Assembly (NCBI GenBank): GCA_002707495.1
Contig: PAMZ01000018.1
Location: 248,001-312,000 of the forward strand
Length of the DNA stretch: 64,000 bases
Source: Halobacteriovoraceae bacterium
GTDB taxonomy: Bacteria > Bdellovibrionota > Bacteriovoracia > Bacteriovoracales > Bacteriovoracaceae
Direction: 5' to 3'
In this document: one piece after another, positions 1-7,888 of the stretch
Layout: each line of letters starts with the position of its first letter
Position numbering within the stretch: the stretch's first letter is position 1
Made by a program: the position numbers and the translations under genes
The notes under the pieces: model-generated
Told to the model about the DNA's origin: nothing
Database searches by the model: none
What the model saw: the letters and a program-made list of their open reading frames with translations, nothing else

Positions 1-253
1 TAAATTCAAGTTCTTCACGTAGCTTTGGATAATTATATATCTCTCCATTACATAAATAATACTTTCCATTATGTTCAAAAGGTTGATCACCAGCATGAGA
101 AAGATCCATAATGGCCAATCTAGAAAAGCCTAATCTAGCGTTCTCTAAGGATACTTCCCTCACATCATCAGGGCCTCGGTGAAATATCGATTTCAATGAC
201 TCCTCGAAAACACTCTCTTGGATTTTCTCATTTACAAAAACAAAGCCGCACAT
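1..253 (-). CDS. asnB: Asparagine synthetase (glutamine-hydrolysing), N-terminal part
   Basis: My translation of the minus strand gives the first 84 residues of a class II glutamine amidotransferase; the rest lies beyond the left edge. Cys2, exposed after Met removal, is the expected nucleophile. RGPDD, RLAIMDLS, GDQP and NGEIYNY follow in the order seen in AsnB. In this family glutamine-derived ammonia is passed to a C-terminal synthetase domain that makes Asn from Asp and ATP. A strong AGGAGG lies just upstream of the ATG, so the start is secure. It is divergent from an Lrp/AsnC regulator 147 bases away, which may control it. Other amidotransferases with the same N-terminal domain (WbmE/AsnO types in surface polysaccharide loci) cannot be excluded without the C-terminus. 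Confidence 0.85.
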   Translation of the reverse strand, partial: MCGFVFVNEKIQESVFEESLKSIFHRGPDDVREVSLENARLGFSRLAIMDLSHAGDQPFEHNGKYYLCNGEIYNYPKLREELEF

Positions 254-400
254 AATCTCCTCCTATGCCATCAGCTAGTATCAGATTATCGGCTCTAGAC
301 CCTCTTGAATCAATATTTAATAGCTAAATATGGTAATTTTTACGAATTAGGTCAAAAAATTTGTATTTTTATGATAATTTGTAGTTTTGAGGAGTAAAAA

Positions 401-862
401 TTGGACGAAAAATATCAAATTGATAGTGTAGATAGGCAAATTTTGAACTTTCTCATGACTGATGCTCGAACGCCCTATCTCGAAATTGCCAGAAAACTTA
501 TTGTTTCAGGTGGAACCATCCATCAAAGAGTCGAGAGGATGAAGACCGCGGGTATCATCACAGGAAGTTCTTTAAACTTAAGTTATAAAAATCTTGGTTA
601 CGATGTCACAGTATTCTTAGGAATTCACCTCACTAGCTCTAAAGAATTAGGCTCAGTTATTAAGCAGCTTTCAAAATTACCAGAGGTCGTTGAGGCACAT
701 TATACTACTGGTAACTATGCTCTCTTATTAAAAGTTCTTATGAGAAATATTTCTGACTTTCATTATTTTTTAGCAAACAAAATACAAGAAATAGAAGCAG
801 TTCGGGCCACAGAATCGTTTATTAGCTTAGATCAACCTATTCAAAAAGATATTAGCTTTTAA
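401..862 (+). CDS. Lrp/AsnC family transcriptional regulator
   Basis: The 153-residue protein has the usual length and layout of Lrp/AsnC regulators: an N-terminal winged helix-turn-helix (residues about 6-55, with IDSVDRQIL and TIHQRVERM) and a C-terminal RAM ligand-binding domain (about 70-150). Family members bind amino acids and regulate amino-acid metabolism as oligomers. The start is TTG, supported by GAGGAG at 389-394. It is divergent from an asparagine-synthetase gene, so that gene or its own promoter is a reasonable target (inference). Its 3' end overlaps the convergent lipB by 11 bases. The ligand cannot be read from sequence. Confidence 0.9.
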   Translation: MDEKYQIDSVDRQILNFLMTDARTPYLEIARKLIVSGGTIHQRVERMKTAGIITGSSLNLSYKNLGYDVTVFLGIHLTSSKELGSVIKQLSKLPEVVEAHYTTGNYALLLKVLMRNISDFHYFLANKIQEIEAVRATESFISLDQPIQKDISF

Positions 863-1553
863 GTTTTGATAAAATTTGTGAGTGGAATTCTTCTAAATTA
901 ACTTGGGGTAAATTTAAAACAGAATTCAAAAATGTATATATTTCTGAATTTAAACCACAAGGGTTTATCTTTTTTAGCTCTTCACTCATCTCAACATCTT
1001 CATTTAGATTAAAAGCAATCCCATGCTCTGTAATAAATTTATTTAATCCTACACCAATAGAAGCAATTTTTTTCTTCTCGAGCCAGACACCCATAATTTT
1101 TTGAGTCGCAATTGAGCTAAGCCCGTAAGTCTCGTTGATGTGATCTCTTACAAGTTTCAAGAGCCAACACATATGATCATGCAATGAATAATCAGGAGTC
1201 ACTCTTTGAATAGGATAGAAAATCCATTGACCAGGATAGTGATAAGTAATCCCTCCACCACGATGAATTTTATAAACTGGAAAATTCAATTGTTCTTGAA
1301 CCGCTTGGTCGAAAGCTACCAATTCGTCATTTCCTCTCTCATTTCCTCGACCAAGAGTGAAGCAATGAGGATGATTAGTAAAAATAAAAATCTTGGATCC
1401 TTTATTCTCTCTGACAAAATTTTGAAACTCACTTTGGTATTCTAGAAATTCAGGATAGTCCCAATTCCACTTAGAGACATACAAAATCTTGTCCGTTTCT
1501 TGAACCGTAGAACCTAAAGGTAACTGAAGCCTAGAAAAATTTATTTTTGCCAT
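852..1553 (-). CDS. lipB: Octanoyltransferase LipB
   Basis: LipB moves octanoate from acyl carrier protein to the lipoyl domains of 2-oxoacid dehydrogenases and the glycine cleavage H protein in the cytoplasm. The 233-residue product shows RGGGITYHYPGQ at 98-109, the catalytic Lys in KIASIG (K162) with the following TEHGIAFNLN, and the catalytic Cys in NPCG (C199). The gene overlaps the 3' end of lipA by 13 bases, so the two lipoate-synthesis steps are translated from one transcript. The N-terminus is slightly longer than in E. coli LipB. No free-lipoate ligase is visible nearby. Confidence 0.95.
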   Translation of the reverse strand: MAKINFSRLQLPLGSTVQETDKILYVSKWNWDYPEFLEYQSEFQNFVRENKGSKIFIFTNHPHCFTLGRGNERGNDELVAFDQAVQEQLNFPVYKIHRGGGITYHYPGQWIFYPIQRVTPDYSLHDHMCWLLKLVRDHINETYGLSSIATQKIMGVWLEKKKIASIGVGLNKFITEHGIAFNLNEDVEMSEELKKINPCGLNSEIYTFLNSVLNLPQVNLEEFHSQILSKLKS

Positions 1554-2473
1554 TGGATACTTTCTTCAAGTTGAGTATTCAAAAACTCTAAATACTCGGC
1601 GGCTTTATAAGAACTTCTCACCATGGGCCCCGAAGCTACGAACTCAAAACCCAAATCATAAGCAATTTTTTTAAGATGCTCGAACTCTGCCAGCTCATAG
1701 TATTTTTGAACTTCAAGATGGGCCAAGGTTGGTCTCAGATATTGGCCAAAGGTGATAATTTTGACTCCCACCGAACGTAAATCTTGCATACATTCAACGA
1801 GCTCCTCTTTTGTTTCACCTAGTCCCACCATCAATGATGTTTTAGTTGCGATATCAGAATAGTTTTTAGCGTAAAACTCTAAAGCTTTTAAGGTTTTATC
1901 ATATCCAGCCCTTCTATCTCTTACTTGATGTGTAAGCCGTCTGACTGTTTCCATATTTTGAGCGATAACAAAAGGTTTTGACTCAGCTAAAGTTCTCATA
2001 TGCATTTCTTCAGCGTTAAAATCGGGGATCAGAACTTCAACTTTTACCTCTGGATGATCTGCATTAACTTGGTTAACTATCGCTGCAAAATGAGAGGCAC
2101 CATAATCCTCCAAATCATCTCTATCAACGCTAGTGATCACCAGGTATTTTAACCCCATAGTTTGAACCATCTCAGAGGCTTTCATAGGCTCACTTTCATC
2201 AAGCCAACCTTTTGGATTTCCAGTTTTCACATGGCAAAACTTACAAGCTCGAGTACAGGTATCACCCATTACCATCATTGTGGCCGTTCTAGCATCCCAG
2301 CATTCACCTAAATTAGGACACCTTGCTTCCTCGCAAACAGTGAAAAGATTTTTGTCCCGTAGCTCTTTTTTTATGGCTTTATAATTATCACCCTTAGGAA
2401 TTTTTGTTTTCAAATAACGAGGCTTGCCCGTAAGATTCTTCTTTCCATATTTGGTGAATTTAGTCTCATTCAT
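1541..2473 (-). CDS. lipA: Lipoyl synthase LipA
   Basis: LipA is a radical SAM enzyme that inserts two sulfurs into protein-bound octanoyl groups. The 310-residue protein has both cluster motifs: auxiliary cluster cysteines C47, C52 and C58 (CEEARCPNLGEC) and the radical SAM triplet C73, C77, C80 (CTRACKFC). The conserved C-terminal RSSY, which ligates the auxiliary cluster through Ser, is near residue 285. It is the first gene of a lipA-lipB pair and needs an iron-sulfur supply, to which Mrp (16756-17904) may contribute. Nothing unusual is seen. Confidence 0.97.
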   Translation of the reverse strand: MNETKFTKYGKKNLTGKPRYLKTKIPKGDNYKAIKKELRDKNLFTVCEEARCPNLGECWDARTATMMVMGDTCTRACKFCHVKTGNPKGWLDESEPMKASEMVQTMGLKYLVITSVDRDDLEDYGASHFAAIVNQVNADHPEVKVEVLIPDFNAEEMHMRTLAESKPFVIAQNMETVRRLTHQVRDRRAGYDKTLKALEFYAKNYSDIATKTSLMVGLGETKEELVECMQDLRSVGVKIITFGQYLRPTLAHLEVQKYYELAEFEHLKKIAYDLGFEFVASGPMVRSSYKAAEYLEFLNTQLEESIQWQK

Positions 2474-2508
2474 AGTACTTGTGTAGCATAGTATAGAATA
2501 TGAGGCAA

Positions 2509-2835
2509 TTAGGCAGCTCTTCGCTGATCTTGAGTTTGATAGTTCTCACCGAGAATAATTCTCACCGCTAAATTCTCATGACCCAAAAAGCTGTTTAAAA
2601 TAGATAGAAACTCATAACTGTCGTTATCTTGGCTAATGTAGACATGATTACCCATCATTGACTTAAAAGGGCCCCAAATTTTTGGGATTTCTAAAACCTC
2701 TCCCTCATCATTGGAAATCACGATACAAGCTTTGTCTCGGTCCTCATAGGCACTTATAGTCGGAACAATGTCTGCATCGGTTTGGAGGTTCAAAGTCTCT
2801 TGGACCATTAATGTGATAAAGTCGTTTTCTTTCAC
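2509..2835 (-). CDS. Conserved-type small cytoplasmic protein, unknown
   Basis: A 108-residue acidic protein with no signal peptide, membrane segment or cysteine cluster. Alternating hydrophobic stretches (ACIVISNDEGEVLEIP, NHVYISQDN, LAVRIILGE) suggest a small alpha/beta fold. I do not recognise the family. It lies 35 bases upstream of lipA on the same strand and 50 bases downstream of a lipoprotein gene, so it may be co-transcribed with lipA-lipB. The coding call rests on the clean start, the length and the compact fit between neighbours. Confidence 0.65.
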   Translation of the reverse strand: MKENDFITLMVQETLNLQTDADIVPTISAYEDRDKACIVISNDEGEVLEIPKIWGPFKSMMGNHVYISQDNDSYEFLSILNSFLGHENLAVRIILGENYQTQDQRRAA

Positions 2836-2885
2836 AAAAGCTTTATCGGTTCCAAATATCGGAACTTTAGAGTCTCAACTTTGAT

Positions 2886-3392
2886 TTACTCTGATAAATC
2901 CGAGTCAGTTGACTCCTCATCACTCGGTATAGTGGACGGATCACCTGTGTCTATCGGTTTTTGAGCATTATAGTAGGTTTTTACATTACTTACTTCTGAA
3001 ACTTTCCAAAACTCTTTATCTTTAACTACTGTAGCAACTTTTTTCACTTCAGATTCAAATGTTCCATCAGTCTTTGTTTCGTAGTCATATTTAACAATAT
3101 AAGTAAGAGTACATTTGTCTCCAGCGCACACCTTATTTGAGATCTCTATCTTTGGCTTCTTTACTTTCGAAAGTTTACTTCTTGAAATTGTTAATAATTC
3201 TTGAAACTCTTCTGGTTCCAGTTTTTTAACACTATCAAGAAGTGGATCTGCTGTATTTTCTTCAAAAAACTCCATATCTAATTTGGTTGATGTTGCTTCC
3301 TCAACAAACTTTTTCACCAAGCCCTCTGGGGTCTTTGATCCCTTATCACAGGAAACAATAATCACAAAAATACACAATATTAAAATTTTCAT
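2886..3392 (-). CDS. Small lipoprotein, DUF4878-like
   Basis: The 168-residue product begins with a short hydrophobic signal ending in IVSC, a lipobox with the lipid-attached Cys at residue 15. The following TPEGLVKKFVEEA segment and a beta-rich body resemble the secreted NTF2-like DUF4878 lipoproteins, though the match is by eye. A Cys pair (CAGDKC) could form a disulfide. The tail is Ser, Asp and Glu-rich. It overlaps the upstream PilZ gene by 4 bases, so both are probably made together. Function unknown. Confidence 0.7.
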   Translation of the reverse strand: MKILILCIFVIIVSCDKGSKTPEGLVKKFVEEATSTKLDMEFFEENTADPLLDSVKKLEPEEFQELLTISRSKLSKVKKPKIEISNKVCAGDKCTLTYIVKYDYETKTDGTFESEVKKVATVVKDKEFWKVSEVSNVKTYYNAQKPIDTGDPSTIPSDEESTDSDLSE

Positions 3393-4120
3393 ACTAACAA
3401 CTCCGGTTGATACCCCATCTCATATATAATATTTAAAAACTTACTCCAACTCAAAGGAGTATCACTTTTATCTGAGTAAATCTTTAAACCGTAGCCCAAA
3501 TCATCTTTAAGTCGAGCCACAATCTTTGCCTGTGTCTCAAACTCGTGTCCATTGTAGTCGATAAACACTGAGTACAAGCCCCTAAGATCTGTCGATTCAT
3601 TAAGAAATACGAAGAAACCACCCTCACTCCAATTGGTAAGATGGCATTCAATCACTTTTTCTTGATCTCCTTTTTTAAGTCTAACAGGAATCTGTTTGCA
3701 CATTGGCTTGAACAGAAACCCCTCATCAAATTGAGGATTATAATAGGACTCATTTAAATCTTCTTTTAAAAATTGATAAAGGTAGTAAGAGAAAACGATA
3801 TAGAAAAATAGTAAAAGGATAATTAATTTCGAGAATTCAACCCAAAGTCCATTTAGTGAGACGCTGACAGTTGTAGCAACCATTAGCCAATAAAAAAGAG
3901 ACAACACCTTACTAAGCCTAAAAACAAAAATCATCGTAGATAGAAATAGGATTCCTATTATCTTTTTATTAAGAGCATATGACACCAATTCTTCATGGGT
4001 AATAATTGAAAGTGAATTCTGATAAGAATACTGCAGAAAAAGAAAAATATAGGAGAAAACAACGAACAAAATAACGTTCCAGACAACAGGACTACGGTAG
4101 GTAAATTTTTTGTTGCTCAT
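3389..4120 (-). CDS. Membrane protein with C-terminal PilZ domain
   Basis: About four hydrophobic segments fill residues 10-115. A PilZ-like domain follows (about 135-240), with the NxSxxG signature seen as NWSEGG and a beta-barrel pattern (FETQAKIVARLKDDLGYGLKI). PilZ domains usually bind cyclic di-GMP through an upstream RxxxR plus D/NxSxxG. Here the upstream arginine motif is not clear (KQIPVRLKKG), so ligand binding is uncertain. The protein probably couples a cytoplasmic sensor to a membrane anchor. It overlaps the following lipoprotein gene by 4 bases. Confidence 0.8.
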   Translation of the reverse strand: MSNKKFTYRSPVVWNVILFVVFSYIFLFLQYSYQNSLSIITHEELVSYALNKKIIGILFLSTMIFVFRLSKVLSLFYWLMVATTVSVSLNGLWVEFSKLIILLLFFYIVFSYYLYQFLKEDLNESYYNPQFDEGFLFKPMCKQIPVRLKKGDQEKVIECHLTNWSEGGFFVFLNESTDLRGLYSVFIDYNGHEFETQAKIVARLKDDLGYGLKIYSDKSDTPLSWSKFLNIIYEMGYQPELLV

Positions 4121-4153
4121 AATTAGATTCTCAAAATAGACTACAATTATATT

Positions 4154-4345
4154 ATGTTAGAAAAACTAGAAATAAACAACACGTGTATATCTTGCGATCT
4201 TTGCAGGCAACTCTGCCCCGAAAGTGCCATCGTGACAAATGGAACTGACTATAAAGTTGACTCATGGAGTTGCACAAATTGTAATATTTGTACCGTTAGC
4301 TGCCCTAGTGATTCAATTAAGGTAAAAGTTCAACGCGATCGTTAA
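4154..4345 (+). CDS. 2[4Fe-4S] ferredoxin
   Basis: This 63-residue protein has two cluster motifs, CxxCxxCxxxCP at C11-C21 and again at C40-C50, the pattern of small bacterial-type ferredoxins that carry low-potential electrons in the cytoplasm. No Shine-Dalgarno sequence is visible. A TACAAT -10-like hexamer ends 6 bases before the ATG, so the message may be leaderless. Its last 29 bases overlap the convergent murU-like gene. No partner oxidoreductase is adjacent. Confidence 0.85.
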   Translation: MLEKLEINNTCISCDLCRQLCPESAIVTNGTDYKVDSWSCTNCNICTVSCPSDSIKVKVQRDR

Positions 4346-5246
4346 AAATTATCCTTTTTCTTGGATCCTCCTTAGCTATAGAGGGGGCTAACTCCGAAAG
4401 GGCAATCGTCTCTGCTCCTAAGTAATCTTGAAAATTTTCAGCTAGATTTATTCCACTAAGAGAATGATAAGAACGATCTTTAAGCTTATTTCGGTCAATA
4501 GCTTTTTCTTGAGTCAAAAAATCGAAAAATAGACTTTTGCTCATTAAAAGATCGAAGTGAGATTTATGATAGCGATTTAGAGTACCGAAGTCCCAATACT
4601 CCAGATCAGCTAGTACTTCAACATTAACCTCATCCAATTCAGGGTTAGCGATAGAATCAAAAAACTTTGACTCTCCCTCAGTTGGTCTCAACCGCGAAAG
4701 GTTAATAAAACTATTCCCAGTATAGGTAACCATAGAGGTATTCCTAGCAATGTCTGAATTAGGTCTAATTGTCTCAAGTTTACCTTTCTGGTTAAAAGAT
4801 AGGGCATTATACAGTTGATTAGAATTTACTCTATACCCAAGTAGACAAGCGGTAGATCTTGAAGCTGACTCTATCCCCTTTTCAATCTCAGTTTGATCTA
4901 ACATTAAAAATTGATCGCCGTTTAAAATCGCAGCAAGGCCTTCGTAGTCTTTCCTTTTAGCCATATTATGAATAGCACCACCTATATCTAAAGTTTCCTT
5001 TTCCACGACCAGATCAACTGAGTCTCGATAGCTTGATTTATTGACGTGAGATTTAATCAATTCAGAGTAATTATAAGTATTAATAGAAATGCGGGCACCG
5101 GGAAAATGCTTCATTGAAAACCTAACTTGTAAATCCAAGAGGGGAATTTCAAAAACCGGCCAAAGAAGTTTAGGAAGGACCTTTCCAATACTGCCCATCC
5201 GAGTGCCTTTTCCAGCAGCTAAAATAAAAACATGATTAACTTGCAT
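4317..5246 (-). CDS. murU: Sugar-phosphate nucleotidyltransferase, MurU-like
   Basis: The 309-residue protein begins with the nucleotidyltransferase signature (AAGKGTRMG, residues 10-18, followed by LPKLLWP) and has a metal-binding NGDQ further on. It overlaps the upstream kinase gene by 11 bases. In Pseudomonas the pair AmgK (kinase) and MurU (uridylyltransferase) converts MurNAc through MurNAc-1-phosphate to UDP-MurNAc, bypassing de novo synthesis. The pairing is the main reason for this name; mannose-1-phosphate guanylyltransferase activity is the alternative. In a predator that digests prey peptidoglycan, salvage of muramic acid is plausible (inference). Confidence 0.75.
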   Translation of the reverse strand: MQVNHVFILAAGKGTRMGSIGKVLPKLLWPVFEIPLLDLQVRFSMKHFPGARISINTYNYSELIKSHVNKSSYRDSVDLVVEKETLDIGGAIHNMAKRKDYEGLAAILNGDQFLMLDQTEIEKGIESASRSTACLLGYRVNSNQLYNALSFNQKGKLETIRPNSDIARNTSMVTYTGNSFINLSRLRPTEGESKFFDSIANPELDEVNVEVLADLEYWDFGTLNRYHKSHFDLLMSKSLFFDFLTQEKAIDRNKLKDRSYHSLSGINLAENFQDYLGAETIALSELAPSIAKEDPRKRIIFNDRVELLP

Positions 5247-6258
5247 AATAATTTCGAAACATCACTTTCCTAAGATCATCATACTTAGGATCTTTCATCA
5301 TGACCTTACGAATTTTCTCCATAGCAAAGCCTACATACTTAATATACCTCACATCTTTTCGTGTGGCATATATATATCCAAAGCTACCAATCGCTTTAAA
5401 AACTCTTTGAAGAACCATATCATCATAAAGAGAATTAAACTCGTTCCAGTCTTGGCCAATGATCTCTTCTCCTAAGCTTCTGTAGTAGTACTTTTTAATT
5501 TCTTTTTTATTGGGCTCGGTAATCTTATAATAGCAATCGTCCAGCATTGAAACGAGGTCATATTGTGGAATGCCCCACCTCGCATCTTGAAAATCAATGA
5601 TAATATAGTCCTCATCTTTTATCATAACATTTCTCGAATGAAAGTCTCTATGAGTGAGCACCATCTTTTTTGAGCTTAGTCTTTCACAAATAGGTCTAAA
5701 GAGATCAGAAATATTTTCAATATCTTTTTCGTTCTCAATATTCAAAAATCTCTTATAGTAAAAATCTAATGTAAATTCTATTTCCCAATGCAATTTCTCG
5801 AAATCAAATTTTTGTTGAAATAGATTGCTCTCCACCATTTTTTTGTCAGACACTTTATGAATTTCGATAAGAGGATCAATCACCTTTTTATAAATTTCCA
5901 GTTCTCTAGCTGAAGACTCAACACTTGAAAGGTAATGAAGAAGAGTCTCATTTCCTAGATCCTCCTCCAAGATATATCCTTTCTCCAAAACCTTATCAAA
6001 AACTCGAGGTACTCGAACTCCAAACCCTTCCAAAAATTCCTGCACATTGACAAAACTATTTGCCCCAACCTCAGTAGGGTTGTCGAGACAGGCAACAAAC
6101 GAGCCCCCCTCACAATAAAGTCTATAATATCTTCTTGTCGATGCATCTCCTGTGAGCTTATCAATACTTTTGAGTTTTAATGACTTGTCGTTCAGTTTTT
6201 GAATACTATTTTTAAATAGCTCTTCAATAAAAAGTTGCTCTGATAATTCAGGCTTCAT
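5236..6258 (-). CDS. amgK: Aminoglycoside-phosphotransferase-like sugar kinase, AmgK-like
   Basis: A 340-residue kinase of the APH/choline-kinase fold. Residues 36-47 (TGDASTRRYYRL) match the N-terminal motif of AmgK. The catalytic loop HRDFHSRN is at 203-210 and the metal-binding DFQDA at 222-226. AmgK phosphorylates the anomeric hydroxyl of MurNAc or GlcNAc in the cytoplasm. The 11-base overlap with the nucleotidyltransferase gene supports a joint pathway. The gene starts immediately after the stop of the M48-like lipoprotein gene upstream, so three genes are probably one transcript. No MurNAc-6-P etherase is visible. Confidence 0.78.
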   Translation of the reverse strand: MKPELSEQLFIEELFKNSIQKLNDKSLKLKSIDKLTGDASTRRYYRLYCEGGSFVACLDNPTEVGANSFVNVQEFLEGFGVRVPRVFDKVLEKGYILEEDLGNETLLHYLSSVESSARELEIYKKVIDPLIEIHKVSDKKMVESNLFQQKFDFEKLHWEIEFTLDFYYKRFLNIENEKDIENISDLFRPICERLSSKKMVLTHRDFHSRNVMIKDEDYIIIDFQDARWGIPQYDLVSMLDDCYYKITEPNKKEIKKYYYRSLGEEIIGQDWNEFNSLYDDMVLQRVFKAIGSFGYIYATRKDVRYIKYVGFAMEKIRKVMMKDPKYDDLRKVMFRNYYAS

Positions 6259-7032
6259 TCATATACTCCTAAGAAAACTATAAAAGATCTTTGAGGATCC
6301 TTTATAATTAGACCTTCGACCCGGGTCTAAGTAATTATCAATCAAAAAGGCTTTAAAGAGAGCTTCTTCTCTGGAGATAGACCTCACGTCTCCCAATTGA
6401 AGTGCAAAGTCTAGCGAATTTCTATTTTTGATTTGTAACCAGGAAAGATACGAGTCGGACTCTAAGCCTATTCTTTTGAGAAGATAATAAGACCACTTAT
6501 GAATCTCTACTTTATCCTCAGTTTTGAGTCTCAAAAGAGATAAAAGACGTTCCGTATCCAAAACTCCAGTTGGTATAATAATATTTTTCGAATAGATTTC
6601 TTTCTCAGACCTAACTAATTCGTAAACAATCAGACAATAGAGCATTGTTTCATTTTTCACATATCTTTTTAAAAGACTCGTAGAAAAAAAGAATTTCTGT
6701 CCCGGCAACGAAAAATGAAAGGGAACCTTGGACTTAACGATATGAAATTCTGGCTCAACCTGACCTTTAAAAAATAACTCATTTGCAGTAATGATTTTTT
6801 TTACCCTAGAGGCTAGGTAATCTCTATGTGTTTTGGAAAGAAGTACTTCAGATTGATCAATGTTCTGAAGATAGACATTATGATAACTTTTTAAGTGGTC
6901 AATATAGTCAGCCTTGGCGAACTCTCTATAACCTTTAAGACTGATATTCTCTTTCTCATTAGAAGATAATTCTGGAAGCTTCAGGCTTGAGCAAGAGATA
7001 AATAATATTATAAAGCAAAAATATTTCATCAT
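6259..7032 (-). CDS. Lipoprotein with degenerate M48-metallopeptidase-like domain
   Basis: The short signal ends in FISC, giving a lipid-attached Cys at residue 14. Residues 100-185 follow the order of an M48 peptidase: a GQKFFFSTSLLKRY segment, then a helix reading YELVR (137-141) where HExxH is expected, then a downstream helix EIHKWSYYLLKRIGL resembling the third-ligand helix. Both zinc histidines are replaced, so proteolysis is unlikely. The start is ATGATG directly behind a T8 run with no Shine-Dalgarno; either Met may be used. It leads the amgK-murU run, suggesting a structural envelope role linked to wall recycling (inference). Confidence 0.65.
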   Translation of the reverse strand: MMKYFCFIILFISCSSLKLPELSSNEKENISLKGYREFAKADYIDHLKSYHNVYLQNIDQSEVLLSKTHRDYLASRVKKIITANELFFKGQVEPEFHIVKSKVPFHFSLPGQKFFFSTSLLKRYVKNETMLYCLIVYELVRSEKEIYSKNIIIPTGVLDTERLLSLLRLKTEDKVEIHKWSYYLLKRIGLESDSYLSWLQIKNRNSLDFALQLGDVRSISREEALFKAFLIDNYLDPGRRSNYKGSSKIFYSFLRSI

Positions 7033-7060
7033 AAAAAAAAGGCAGGTCTTGGACCTGCCT
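7032..7060 (-). terminator. Intrinsic terminator or attenuator hairpin
   Basis: On the minus strand a perfect 9-bp stem (AGGCAGGTC/GACCTGCCT, 3-base loop, 7040-7060) is followed by eight T residues. It lies 25 bases past the stop of the LysM gene, as a terminator should, but its T-run touches the ATGATG start of the next gene. A TATAAT sits just upstream of the hairpin at 7063-7068. Confidence 0.85.
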
Positions 7061-7085
7061 TTATTATACTATTATCACTGTTTGT

Positions 7086-7805
7086 TTAGAAGCCTTGGTT
7101 TGCTACACCCCTACTATCAATAACTGGAGTATAGATTGTAAAGCCTGCAAAAATCTTATTTGGGTCTTTAATTAGTGGAGTATTATTCTTCCAAATATTT
7201 CTCCAATATTTCGTTGTTCCATATGTGTCAGAGGAAATTGTTCCTAAGGTATCACCATTCTTAATTAAGTAAGGGTTCCCTGTTGGGCTCCATTGAAATG
7301 GCTCCACTGGAGGGTTGTAAGTAATAACTGTTCCTTGTGAGACAGTGTATCTTGATCCAAGCTTTCCAGAGTTAAGCCTAGCAAGCTCTCTCCACCTTCC
7401 GTAATCACCATAAATTTTAAAAGCGATTAACATCAAAGTTTCACCTTGTTGTACGGTATATGTTCCAGAGCTATCAACAGAAGCTGTCATCTCCATTCCG
7501 GTTCCTCCGTCTGAAAACTCAGAAACCATTTCAGTTGATCCTTCTTCAGAAAAACTATCGTCAGCTAGACTTGAATCAGAAGTAAAAGCATCCTCGCCAA
7601 ATGCATCGTCACCGAAGGCATCGTCACCGAAGGCATCATCAACGCTTTCTGCCAATTCATCTCCCGCCTCTTCAGCGAAATCCTCTTCAAATTCATCTTG
7701 TGCTGGGACGTCAATTCCTGATCCATCAGCGACTTCCTCTAATGACTTCCCCCCAGAACAGGCGATTAAACTCATTAATAGTAAAAGTGATAATAAAAAT
7801 TTCAT
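7086..7805 (-). CDS. LysM-repeat lipoprotein
   Basis: The signal peptide ends in LIAC (lipid-attached Cys16). Residues about 25-110 are very acidic and contain a DDAFG repeat. Two LysM-type segments follow: TVQQGETLMLIAFKIYG with its partner helix (about 117-165) and YLIKNGDTLGTISSDTYG (about 178-230). LysM domains bind the glycan backbone of peptidoglycan, so the protein probably links the membrane lipid anchor to the wall. GAGGAG precedes the ATG. It is probably an independent gene, since a strong terminator hairpin follows. The acidic linker is the unusual part. Confidence 0.88.
   Translation of the reverse strand: MKFLLSLLLLMSLIACSGGKSLEEVADGSGIDVPAQDEFEEDFAEEAGDELAESVDDAFGDDAFGDDAFGEDAFTSDSSLADDSFSEEGSTEMVSEFSDGGTGMEMTASVDSSGTYTVQQGETLMLIAFKIYGDYGRWRELARLNSGKLGSRYTVSQGTVITYNPPVEPFQWSPTGNPYLIKNGDTLGTISSDTYGTTKYWRNIWKNNTPLIKDPNKIFAGFTIYTPVIDSRGVANQGF
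7588..7647 (-). repeat. 15-bp tandem repeat inside the LysM lipoprotein gene
   Basis: Four 15-base units (consensus on plus strand GCATCGTCACCGAAG; the middle two identical, the outer two diverged) encode the DDAFG pentapeptide array. The repeat is in frame, so unit number can change without breaking the gene. Confidence 0.85.
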
Positions 7806-7822
7806 AGTATAACTCCTCGTAC

Positions 7823-7842
7823 TTAGGTTTATTATAACCTAA
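7823..7842. other. Inverted repeat upstream of LysM gene
   Basis: TTAGGTT and AACCTAA form a perfect 7-bp inverted repeat with a 6-base spacer, upstream of the LysM-gene start and downstream of the kinase gene. No T-tract follows on either strand, so an operator is as likely as a weak terminator. Confidence 0.3.
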
Positions 7843-7888
7843 ATCCAAAGGGCATATCGGATAGGGAAAATTTTCCTATAAAAGAAAT

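Noticed and set aside
2474..2508. Riboswitch or special leader upstream of lipA
   Set aside because: The gap is only 35 bases and shows no structure.
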